From Cyclospora cayetanensis (Eukaryota; Apicomplexa; Conoidasida; Eucoccidiorida; Eimeriidae): a stretch of 64,000 nucleotides of DNA. Positions 1 through 10,960 of the stretch are shown in pieces; the stretch's first letter is position 1; each line of letters starts with the position of its first letter. A model generated the notes under the pieces. The model ran no database searches, was not told where the DNA came from, and saw only the letters and a list, made by a program, of their open reading frames with translations. The position numbers and the translations under genes are program-made. The stretch is taken from the NCBI RefSeq assembly GCF_002999335.1, contig NW_020312480.1, positions 186,001 through 250,000 of the forward strand, written 5' to 3'.

Positions 1-3000
1 ACAGAAAAGCGTGCAGCAGGAGGCAACAGCAAGAACCCCCTCGCGCGAGGACTCGAGCGGCAGCTCTTTTCGCTCGCCTCACGAAGGTTTGGAGCAAGCG
101 GATGCTGAAACGCTGGAGGGGCAGCAAACTCCGCAGCAGGATGAGACTCCTCCTCTGCCTCCTCAGCACCAGCAAGAGCAGCAGCAGCAAGAGCAGCAGC
201 AGCCATCGTTTCCCTTATTTGCGGCCGACGGCGAAACGCCTCGGCAGGAGAGCCCCCCCAATTTGCTGGGCTTCCCAGTGTCAGTACACTTCGGCCGGTA
301 CAACCCCCGAGGCGCAGCAGCAGCGCCAGGCGAAGAGCTGCCTGTTCGATTTGGCGTAATTTGCTGTAAGTACGTCGTGGGGTGTGACGGCTCGCGATCC
401 GCAGTGCGGAAGGCAGGAGGTATTTCTTTCGAGGGCAAGATGGATCCACGTTCCTTCTTCGTGGCAGACGTACAAATCACCCCCACTCTGCCCTCCAGCG
501 GCAGTTCAACTGTCTCCTCTTCCCCCTCCCCCTTGATTGCCGCTGCCGCATCTCCTGCCATGACGACCTCAGCTTCTCCGTCTCCAGAGCCCAACGGAGG
601 CATTTCCCGCAGACTCTCGTCTGACCTATCTTGCCAGCAAGAGCAGCAGCAACAGCAGCACCAGCAGCGCCCCCCCCCCCTCTTGCCTTTGTCCTCGCTG
701 CAGCAGCAACCGTCGCTGCCAGAGCAGCAGCAGCAGCAGCAGCAGCATCACTCCCTCGAAGCGGAGAGCTGCCAATGGCTCCCGTGCAGCGGCCTGGCAA
801 TGCCTGGAGGCGGCTTGTGGGGAGACGGGCTGCTTTCTGGTTTGCGTAGACGCTTGCATGCAGCGGCAGAAGCGGCCCTTGAGCCTGGGGAAGCCGAGAG
901 AGCGCGTCTCATGGCTTTAGGAAGGCGATCTGCGGCGGGTGACACTGCAGAACTGCACTTCACACCCAAGGGGTTCGCTGTGTGTATCCCCATGTTGATT
1001 TCCTCGTCAGCAGCGGACGTTGGCATTGCAGCGGAAACACGCGGCAGCAACGGCAGCGCCAGCCGACGGCAGCAACTGCTGCTGCAGCAGCGCAGCATTC
1101 GGCCGGTAGAAAATGCGCAGTTTCGCTGGAGGGTTGTCATGGAGAAGCCTTCCTCGGCAGCCAATTCTGTAAGGCCCTCAACCTCGCCGTATACAGACGC
1201 TGCGACAGCCGCTGCTGCCGCGACAGCCGCTGCTGTTGCTGCCGAGGGGGAGAGCGAACGAACGTGCAGTCCAGCAAGGCGGCAAGGAAGTCAGGCGCAG
1301 TGTCAGGCAGAGCTGCTGGAGCAGTTTGAGCGCGTAAGCAGCAATCGGCGGGGTGGGCAAAGACACCTCTTAAGGGATGCAAGACACCCCAAGGTGCAAG
1401 GCGCCTCTGCTTCACACGGCGTCGCCGAGTATTTGTAGCGATAGACGTACAGACATGCATAGATACAGATGTGTAGAAGCCACCAGAGCAGCATCCGCAG
1501 GCTCAGGCTTCTCAAGTGCGAGCTACGGTAGCTGTGGTCTCTGCGAAACTGGGGCAGACGAATCCGCATTGTCGCCTGCTGCTTTCCCTCCCAGGTGTTT
1601 GTCGGCTGTCGAGTCAGCGAAGTGCATTGGTTCTCAGTCTTCAGAACAGGAGTGCGCATCGCCTCTGCTCTGCGCTGCAAGCGACTGCTCCTTGCGGGAG
1701 ATGCTGCTCACTTGCATCCTCCAGCTCTGGGTCAGGGGATGAATCTTGGCATGCAGGTCAGTGCGCGAAAGCTTCGCTTCGAACGGCTCGTGCTCGAGCA
1801 GTTGGGGGGTGCATGCATGCCTGGCCCTTGGATATAAAATATGTATATCTATATGTACATATGGATATACACATGGATATACACATGGATGATATGCACA
1901 TGGATATGCACGGCTTCAGCGCACCGCTTCGTGAGCAAGCAGCTGAGTGGTACCGCCTCGGCTACTCTCTTCACGCGTTTTCCATCGAGGACATGTGTCC
2001 ACATGTACAGCTGGAGAACATGTGTGTGGGAGAGAGGGAATGAAGAAGAAGACAGGGAGGCTCGAGTTGTCTCTGTTGCCTTCCTTTTCTTCCTTCACGG
2101 CCGGGCATTCTCTTTTTCTTCTTGGCATGACGTGCGAAGGTCGTCTCCGCACTGGATGTCAAGGCGCTTGGTTTCCTCTTGTTTGATGCGCACTGCATGC
2201 GGGCACGTGCATGCATGCATCAGATATAGGCGTGTGTGATTATGTCTCCCTCTGCTGGGGTTCAGCTGGTACTGCGGTGCCTGGCTGGAATGTGTGCACG
2301 GCTGGCACAGCTTCTTCTCCCTCTCTGATAGCTGCGCATCGCAGTCTGCGTGTAGGGGTGTGCGTTGCGCATGCACCTGTGTTGACTGTACAGAGCGCCT
2401 ACAACTTGGGGTGGAAGCTGGCCCGCGTACTTCGCCTAGGTGCAGCAACACAGCTTCTGGACTCGTATGCGGAGGAGACGAGACATGCGGCGCGTAAGCT
2501 AGAAAAAGAGAACTTGGTTGGTGGTGGTGGTTGGTGGTGGTTGGTGGTGGTGGTTGGTGGTGGTGGAGGTTGCTGGTTGGTGGTGGAGGTGGAGGTGGAG
2601 GGCGATGGATGGATGGCAGGGGAGACGAGGCGAGAGGGAGAGAGGGAGGAGAATGCAAAAGAGAATCGGGCTGAAAGGCATGCATGCAATAAAAGGGGCC
2701 TCTTTTGGACGACGCAAACAAACGGCATTACTGATGTGTGGCACGCGAGTTTGCAGTGGCTCTTCTTAGACGAGCCGAAGAGAATTCAGGAAACAGTTCG
2801 GGATGGGAGGACCGCGATTTTTTAAAAATGCGCGGACAAAGCTATAGGCACAGATGTTACTAAAAGCTTTTGTGTGTCGTTTTGGCAGTGCCACCGAAGC
2901 TGCTATGTTCAGAACATACGGGGTTGCGCTGTTTCTCTCTCTCTTCTCGTGTTCCCGCAGAACAAGTTGTGTGTCTCACGGATCGGGTATTCCAACTCGT

Positions 3001-5706
3001 CCTGTCGGCAGGCAATTCGAAGAGTAAGGACGCGGCACGCGTCTGTTGATCATCTGAATTGGTGCAACTTTTTGTGCACTAGATCGCCACAGAAGTGCGC
3101 GGAGGGATCTTGGCATTCTCCTCCCCTGTCAGTGCTGCTTCCTTAGCCAGCAGCCTTCCTTTGTGGTGCAGCCTCTCCTAGGGAATGATGCCTCTGCTGC
3201 TCGTGTTTTTAGGCGTCCTCTCCCGGCTCCTTCTTCGCATGGCTGCCCCGCTAGCGCTGCATTTGCCTGGCACGGCGAGGAGCTTGCGACAGACAATTCT
3301 GATGACACACATTTCTTACCCGCATCCAAGGCAAGGAGGACGCCCCCCTTAGTGGCCGCGAGTGCTGCCACCGTGCGGCTGTGTGGCTGCTCTTCTACGC
3401 ACCCGACAATAAGTGATGTATATGTGTATGTGCGTGTGTTTCTCTAACATGTATTTCTGAGAATTTCTATGGGTACGGGTAGCTCGTTCACTGGCGAACA
3501 CCCCGTCTGGAGTCCCAGTCGCCAGCTGTCTGGACACCCGCCACCGAGCCAATCGCGCAAGGGCACCATTAGCAGGCGCAATTCCCGTGACTTGCAACAA
3601 ACTGAGGGATTGCTGCTGTGTTCTGCTACAGCGTGGCACTGGGGTGTGCTGACATGTCCTTCATGTCGGGATTGAAGCCGGGATGCAGGATTCCAGACTG
3701 TCTCGTCAAAGTAGCGAGAGTCAGAAACACGAAACTAGCAACGGTTTTTCCCTGTTCTCCCTCTCGCGATCTCTGCATCGATCGATGAATGCTGTTGCGT
3801 GGCCCTTCATGGTCCTTTGCCTTTGCTTCCCTGCGATCCTGCTGCTGAATGCTGCTGCCGCTTTCCTCTCCATTTGTTGCTCCTACTACTCTCCGCGTGC
3901 CCTTTGTGTGCCAGTGCGTATTAGTGTCGAATCTTTGCTCAGCTCCTACTGAGCACCTGCACCACCCACCATCTGCAGCTGCATGAAAACATGCGTATTG
4001 CTTCTCTTGGCGGCCTTAGCAAGCAAGAAATGTATGTGTGAATGTATGCATAACTGTATGTGTATGTGTGTGGGTGGGTGTGTGCTTGTTGTTTTCGTCT
4101 GTTTAGATCCCACGGGTGAACGCAGCAGATCTGCCGGATCCGGTAGCTGGCTACCTCTTTGAGCTGCTGGGAAAGGGTCGTCATCTGCTGTTGCTGCACG
4201 TCATGCTTCTCCCCCTGGGGGCAAGGAAGCAGAACATCTTTGGATGCGAAATCGCGGGAGCACCGCTTGTTTGTGAGACTCCGAACGACCCCTAGGCACT
4301 TGCTGCGCATGTTGTTGTTGTATTTGCCAGGGGTGCTCACGTTGCTGCTGCACACTGCGAGCCGCTGTTGTAGGATCCTGCTGCCTCCGCTGCATGCAAG
4401 GGGGTCGCTGAGTGGGGAGCAGTGGGCTGTGTGTGGCGCTTCCTTGCGCCCTCAAACGCTCGTGTGCATGTGATGCGGCTAGAACTAGCCTACACTGGAA
4501 GCCTGTATGAGCAAGAGTGGCAGGTAGTTGGGCACGTTATGTGTACTTGACGTGGCGTGGCGTGGCGTGTGTCTAGACTGCCCCGCATGTTGTCACTGAC
4601 GCCGTAGGCTCTCTCTTTCTTAGCCCAGCAATTTTACGGCCCAAGCATTAAAGCGCATGTTCATAATGCGGCGTGTTGAAGATTTTTGCGGTTGCTCTTG
4701 TGTCGCAGCCCGCTACAACAACGAGGCAGTGAGCACTTTATCCCGCCTCTGCCAACTTGCTGTGTTGGCCTCTGCCAAGTCTGCAGGGGGGCATCATGCC
4801 TCCTTCACGGATGGCACGGTTCACCGCGTCTCACCGTCAGCGCCTTCCCTGTTTGCTTCCCAGAGCCTTGCTGCTCCCTTTTCTGCGGCGTATTTTGCTG
4901 ATTACCCCGAGGGTGCAGTCAGGGAGGGGGGAAAGATGGGCAGCAAAGACTTAAGGGGCTCCAGTTTCTCGGATCCAGAGGACGAGCCAAGCGAGGCAGA
5001 CCAAGGCAGTGACTTCGACGATGAGAGTTCCTTTTCTAGAGAGGGGACAAGCCGCTTGAGCTCTCTAGGTGGTCCTCGCATCCATGCTGCTGCTGCAGGA
5101 GAGAGGCTTTTACGTCGTCACACGGCATATCCTCGTGCTCGCGCATTGGCGGCAGCAACGGGGAAGCAGCTGTGGGCTTCCAATCTCCGCGTAGTCTGGT
5201 GTTTCCACGGCGAAACAGCGGCTCTGCACACCACTGCGACATCCACCAGCATAACCTCGGAAATTATTCGTGGCAACTCGCGCGGCTCGCTCCCCGCCAA
5301 AAGCCATTCAGTGCTATTGCCTCATCAGCCCCATTTCCAGTCAGGCCCTGCGCATGCAGCCTCCGCTCCTTGTGGAGTCGTGTCACATGCTCTTTCCAAG
5401 GGGAAGGCAGAAGAATACCACCTCGTGCAGCGCCCGCTGATGCAGCTGCTGCCCCCAGCTCTCGTGCAGCAGATGCAGCAGGCTAGCGGCGGCGGCAGGG
5501 AAACCTCAGGATTTGTGCTTATCGACTTTCTGGGAGACTTACAGAGCAAATTCGGGTTGTGTCTCTCAGACCCTCACGCGTCTGATGGAGCGGAGGGCAG
5601 CTGCGGCTTTTCCCTCATACGCCCTGATGGATATCTGGCTCACTGTGGAAAGGCTGGCGATACAAAAGCTGCCAGGGGCCTTCTGGACTACCTCATTAGA
5701 TTCTAG
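1..5706 (+). CDS. FAD-dependent aromatic hydroxylase/monooxygenase, 5'-truncated, multi-exon
   Basis: A class A flavoprotein hydroxylase (PHBH/phenol 2-monooxygenase fold) that would use NAD(P)H and O2 to hydroxylate an aromatic or quinone substrate. The frame is open to the window edge, so the start and the N-terminal dinucleotide fold lie upstream. Readable exons are 2-1333 (DG motif VVGCDGSRSAVRKAG, then Gln/Ala/Ser inserts), 1595-1756 (GD motif GDAAHLHPPALGQGMN), 2394-2493 (SAYNLGWKLARVL), 2961-3023, 3213-3330, probably one starting at 3483, 4107-4272 (PDPVAGYLFELLGKGRHLLL, start of the C-terminal thioredoxin-like domain) and 4709-5706, ending in the conserved tail SLIRPDGYLAHCGK. Phases agree at 1333/1595, 1756/2394, 2493/2961, 3023/3213 and 4272/4709. 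The junction between 3483 and 4107 is unresolved. The donor at 3331 is GC, not GT. The low-complexity inserts are far longer than in bacterial relatives. The substrate cannot be told from sequence. Confidence 0.82.
2518..2611 (+). repeat. (TGG)n-rich intronic tract
   Basis: Imperfect TGG/TTGG repeats lie inside the monooxygenase intron between the exons ending at 2493 and starting at 2961. The sense strand is almost pure G/T, with many GG and GGG steps. Confidence 0.85.
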
Positions 5707-6549
5707 ATAGCGGTGCACCACGTGCTGTAGACGCTGCTTGCAGCGGCTGCTCTTAGCTTTATTCTACGGAGAGGTCTTGTACAGAAACTGCTCAGTTTAG
5801 CTGCCTTTGTGTCTTCTTGAGGGGGCGGTCGCTTACGCGGGGCGTGTTTAAAATGGTGGCTGTCACTGACGTGGATGTACTAAAATACCATAGGCAGCAG
5901 CACATTCAAAGGCAGCTGCCATCCTTACTCATCTTTTACCCTAGGGATACGGTGCCAAATGCCACATTTGACTCGCAAGAGCACTTTACACTCCATGTTA
6001 GAGTGCGGCTTTTGCGGAAGCCCTAGATACGCCCCCCTGCATTCTTTTTCGCTGGGTGCGGCGCCGCTGCAGCCGCCTCTGTTGCTCTTTAGCAAATGCA
6101 GCAGCACGTGCACTTCCTAACCTTTTATCGCTTCTGCAGTCTCCTTAAATACTGTTGGTTTATGCCGGTCGGCAGAAGCCACAGTTGTCACTCACGGCTG
6201 ATACGCACACAGTGCAGCTGGTGTCTAAGTTGTCGCAACGCTGGAGTTTCACGCTTGTGAATCAGCCTCTAAAAGCTGGAGAGGCTTCAGGCAGCATTTT
6301 CATCTCACAGGAGGCCCTCGAAGGTATGCTGTAGATGTGAAAATGATGGAGGGAAGGCAGGAGCTGGCGTACGTACGGCCTACGAGTTCTTGAGCAGCTG
6401 GGGTGGCCGGAGTGCCCCGTGTTTATTTCTACTTCTGCTGGTATATAGCGCACATACATGCAGATGACATGTAACCCTCGTAGGTCTTACCATGACTGGT
6501 AAGTACTCTACCTCGCGAGGATGTAGGCTTGCAAGCGTTCCTCCCAGTC
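5707..6549. other. Convergent intergenic spacer
   Basis: This tract lies between the monooxygenase stop and the kinase stop, so it should hold the two 3' UTRs. Only short ORFs are present and none shows a recognisable motif. I see no further feature. Confidence 0.6.
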
Positions 6550-9271
6550 TTAGGGCTTCGAAGAGAGCCGGCAGTTTCCCTTTGGCAAACTCAGTGAGGT
6601 TTCCAGATTCTTGAGTGGCGTTGGAAACTCAGAATCACGGCGGGGTGTACAGGCAGTCCTGGATGTAATGTCTCGGATTGCTGTCTGGTTCAAAGAGGTT
6701 GACGGCACGCAGCAGCAGAGGGAACAGAACAACTGAAAACGCTCAGTGAGACGCCCAGAACGCACCGAATACATGCTCATCGCCGCTGCTGTATAAACGC
6801 ACCTGGATAAAAGGCAAAGAGACCATTTGGTGCACGGTAGGGCGCTTGCTTGGATCTTTTTGCATCATATCTGTCACGAGCTGCCTCAACTCCGCGGAGT
6901 ACACAGAAGGGACCGCCGGGACCTAGTGAAAGAGGTGACACCAGAATTTTGTACATACCTTGGCGCTGCAGCAGGAGCACCACTAAGAGTCGAGGCAGCC
7001 ATGGTAATGCATGATAGATGAGGAGCTTCTGCCACCACTACTTTTGATGGTCAAGCATGTTGTCTGCCGCATTTGTCTACACTGGTTGTCTCTGAAGTGA
7101 ATCCTAGAACTCTACGCACAGAGGCTCCATTGCACTTTTAAGAGGAGGATGCGCGCCTACAGGTGTATTCGCAATCGTTTTTACGAGACACTTAAGACTC
7201 TGAGCTCTGAAGGGAACGGCCAGGGCGCACTGAGCGCACATCACTCATATACATACATATATATATACGATGAAGTGGAAGATATGCCTCAATTGGGCAA
7301 TGAACCTAGCTAGATCAGCATTCTTTTTCTGATGTCGGCAATGGACTTCTTCTTGATCTTATGGGGTTCTCTCTCATGAGGCTATTAGCTCTGCGGTAAA
7401 GAACCGTCGCCGTTCATGCTTTTTGTGTATATGTGGCTATGACGAATCAACTGGCTAAAAAGCACGTGAGGGAGGGCATTCGATACCATTTCGTAGATAA
7501 TGCAACCTAGTGACCATACGTCCGATGGGAAGGAGTAGCGATGTTGCTGCAAAAAAGAAAGAAACAAACCCGTATCAAGGAAGAATATGCATACAAAACA
7601 CCAGAAGAACAGCGCGCGCGCGGAGCACACGAGGGCATTTAGGAGTACTGCAGCTTAGCCAAAGGATGAAGGAATGTTTACGGCGCGGGAGATTGTGCTA
7701 AAAGAGGAGGTCCTTTAGTGTCATAGATTCAAAAAAGATAATGCTAACGACACCGCGCTGCGAGGGCCACAAGGGACAAAGAACGGACTGCCAGCAGGAA
7801 TAGCATGTGATACCACGGCAAAGGGGTCAAATGCAGCGCCAGGAACAAGAAGGCTCTGCTCTAAAAAGCACCTGGCAGAGCTCCGGGCTGAAATAGTAGG
7901 GAGTGCCGATGGTGGTCCTAGCACAAGAATGAGTGGAATCCAGCACTTTTGCAATTCCGAAATCTCCGATCAACAGGTCGTCACGTTCATTAAGAAACAA
8001 ATTTTGTGGCTTCAGGTCTGCGAGATAGCAGTCTACCAGAGCGCAGAGTCAATACAAAAGGCCGACGGAGCACAGCAACACGACGCAGCGTGAGATCGAT
8101 TGAATGAGCAGGCCTAAATGCATGTATGCTTCTCTTTTTTCTGGATAAGTGGAAGAGAAAAGCGTGAAAAGAGACAAGTTTATCAACAGCACCGTGCCTC
8201 TGTGCAGTATATGTCTCTCATGGAGGTGCTTTAAACCCAAAAGAGCCTGGGCGAGCCACAGGGTGATTTGCGCCTCCTGGAACCTTTCGTTTTTTTTCTT
8301 CTGGCGCTGAATCCTGCTATGCATATCTCCCCCTGCGCAGAAGAGATAGTGCAGCAACAAGTCGCTCGAAATTGGCAACAAGCGGTCGTGTCGGCGTCAA
8401 CGAAGGAGCCCAAGGGCCATCAAGAAGCAGCAGAAGAGCAGGGATTGTGGTCTTGAGTGGGAATTAGGAAAACTTCAAGCAGTGGGTACAATTTTATCAA
8501 ACAATGGTGAATGCAGAGGAATGACCAGGGTACGGAGGAGCAGAATGGTGAGGCAGGCTCGAGCATGACCAAAGTACGCGCCTGCGCAGTGCTCCATGAC
8601 AATGCAGAGCTGGTCTTCCAGAATGTAGCTCCGTCGATATCGTACGATGAAAGGATGCGGCGGGATGCATGCAAAGACCTGCGAAACGAAAAGGATAAAG
8701 AGCGGGGGCTGGCAGCAAACCCGAAAAATTCATTGGTGGAAGCCCAGAAAGGGACAAGCGCAGGTGTTCAGCGCAATTGCCACGGCACACGAAGCTGGGG
8801 TAGATGGTGGTGGACGGGAACGGGATTTACTGAATACTGGAAGCGACAGCTGGACAGGATGGAAGAACGAATCCGAGTGCATGGATCGATTTAGGAGGCA
8901 GCTTGGTTAATGTACTTTGGCTTCGTTGAGTGTCTCCTCTCTGGCCACTGCGTCCATCCCCGACATGTCGATCGACTTCAGCACAAACCTGCACACCAAC
9001 AAGGGAGTGCAGCCCCCCGTTTCTCCTCTTCTTTGTGCCTCTGCTGTCCACGTAGGTGCCATTTCAGTATACATTCAATGCATAACCCGCTTCTGAAGCG
9101 CTGAAGGGGGAGCTGCAGCAGTAAGTCGACCAACACCATCTGCTTCTACATCTCCAGCGTGAAATATCCCACAGTTTCTTACTTCGTGCCATCACCTCCT
9201 TTTTCCATTACGAGAAAAGCCTTGCCGAAGGAGCCCGAACCAAGAAGAGTAACTTTCTTGTAGACTGGCAT
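6550..9271 (-). CDS. NEK (NIMA-related) protein kinase
   Basis: A serine/threonine kinase of the NEK family, a group usually tied to the mitotic apparatus, centrosome or basal body. The ATG at 9269-9271 opens [19 protein letters not shown] (glycine loop) almost at the N terminus, as is typical for NEKs. Exons in reading order: 9271-9183, 8988-8916 ([11 protein letters not shown], with the ATP-anchoring Lys), 8678-8582 (HPFIVRY...[12 protein letters not shown]), 8332-8198 (GGDMHSRIQ...HERHILHR), 8017-7872 (DLKPQN, DFG, activation loop [13 protein letters not shown]), 7546-7466 ([17 protein letters not shown]), 6922-6803 (YSAELRQLV...KDPSKRP) and 6732-6550 (tail and stop). Phases match at every listed join. 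An exon for the segment after subdomain IX is missing between 7466 and 6922 and was not found. Two donors (8581 and 8197) are GC. All catalytic residues are present, so an active kinase is expected, about 330 residues long. Confidence 0.86.
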
Positions 9272-10960
9272 CTTTCCTTTGGCTGTGCAGTCTACCACAA
9301 CGGGCTCTCTGGGATCGTCTGCTAGACCTACACGATCCCAGAGAGGCCTCTAGCGTTTGTCGCGCTAGACTTCCGCGGTATTAACTCAACGGTGACCTGA
9401 GCAGCCAGTGTAACATGCTGCCGCCCTCGAAGCACTTTTGTCACGTGCATACATAACCTACAAAAATTTGTTGAAATGAGCGGTGGAGCGTCTTAAAGTT
9501 AATAGAAAAGCAATATATGCCCTGGCTACGGTAATCTGGCGCCAGACTCTAGGGGGCTGGGTCCCCTTCAACTCGATGTACAGGGGTCAAATGGACGGGC
9601 TATTGTAAAACACTCTTGAAATTATCCTTAAGATAGTCGGTTTTATTGTTTTCCTTGGCAAGAGTTGGCCGAAATGTTCTACGCGCTTCTTCCCAGCGCA
9701 ACATTCTCTTCGACGTATACGCTGCCCAGTGGACAGTCAAGCAGCACGAATATCCCTTCTGCTGTTTTTCCTCTCCAACCTCCGCATCAGCAAAGGTGTT
9801 TCTCGTAAGACGTGTTTTTTTCAAGTTTTAAATGGTGCTTCCCCCTTGGAATGCTGCAGCGTCCGCAGTTAGCAGGGTCACTTATGGGGAAGCAGGGTTT
9901 TCATTTTGCCGACTAGAGCCCCTCCCACGACAAACTGCTCATTGGAGCCTTTTTTCCCGCCAATGATAAGCTTTCAATTATTTCTGTATTGTTTAGCATG
10001 CTCACCGCAAGAAAAATACCCGCAATGCTGGCGGCGCAATGCTGTAGGCGAGAGTCTTGGAAGACAGTTCCTTTGGGCCAGTGCACCCGGAACCCGGAAA
10101 TGCCTCCGCTGCTTTTGCTCTGCGTTCGATCTGCTGTTTAAGTCATTTTATCGTCAAACAATAACGGGCGTGCCCACTCCCTAGACAGAGCAATGCCTCG
10201 AGACTACGGCTCCTTTCCCGGGTAAAACAAAACTAACCACATTGTCTAGGGCAAACACCCCTCAGAAAATGTCTTGCTACACCAGCATTTGTTTCGAAGT
10301 CACAGGGTTATCGACAGGAGATGAGAAGCGCTGCACCCCCATTTGAGAGTGCTGCCAAAACGAACTCGAAACAGAAACCTCTGCCTAAAATAGCAGCTCC
10401 ACGGCTGCTATTAAAAACCAGAAAATTCCTTAGAAAATGCCAACGATAAGTGCCTTTCTCCTGTTGGCTGGTGGCAGAAGAAGCCACTACGTAAATATGC
10501 ATGCTGCACAAGCTCTTTACCGCCCAACAATACCGGCGCTGCCATTTTACGGCCGCGTACGCGAGTGAAATGCATGCACTGGGTATCCGAAGCACAACGA
10601 TAGCATTTTCCAGTCGAATTTTTAGCAAGGCAGTACCCGTGGTTTCATGAATGTGTGAGAGTGCATGGACCTGCACACAATTGTAGCTACATACTTGCAT
10701 GCATGCCTTTAGAGCCTGCATGAAAGCTCCTCTTGTGGAAAGAGCAAGCATGCTTAAAGGCCTGCACACAATCATGGGGAATGTACCACTATGCATGCAC
10801 CTGCTTGTAAACGAACACATACACGTGTTTGAGTTTGCGCGCACGCACAACTGCATACATATTCACGTTTTTTTTGACTAGCATACACACGAAGGTTCTC
10901 ATGCTTCTAACCCTTCGCTGGACTCGCTTTGGGCACAGCACCGATCCTCCCTTGAGGCAG
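9272..10960. other. Intergenic region upstream of the NEK kinase
   Basis: This region lies between the NEK start and the proline dehydrogenase stop, both on the minus strand. Apart from the hairpin at 9305-9345 I see no feature. The longest ORF, 10308-10856 (-), lacks family motifs and has unnatural composition, so it was not called. Confidence 0.55.
9305..9345. repeat. Perfect inverted repeat in the kinase 5' leader
   Basis: The arms CTCTCTGGGATCGT (9305-9318) and ACGATCCCAGAGAG (9332-9345) are perfect 14-bp complements around a 13-nt loop. The inner edge lies 34 nt upstream of the NEK start codon. If transcribed in the leader, it would form a stable hairpin. Confidence 0.85.

Noticed and set aside
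2095..2721. Pro/His/Thr-rich minus-strand ORF
   Set aside because: It is produced by the TGG repeat in the monooxygenase intron read on the other strand.
10308..10856. 182-codon minus-strand ORF between the kinase and PRODH
   Set aside because: Cys/Met/His-rich composition, no motif, and no splice partners. Most likely chance.
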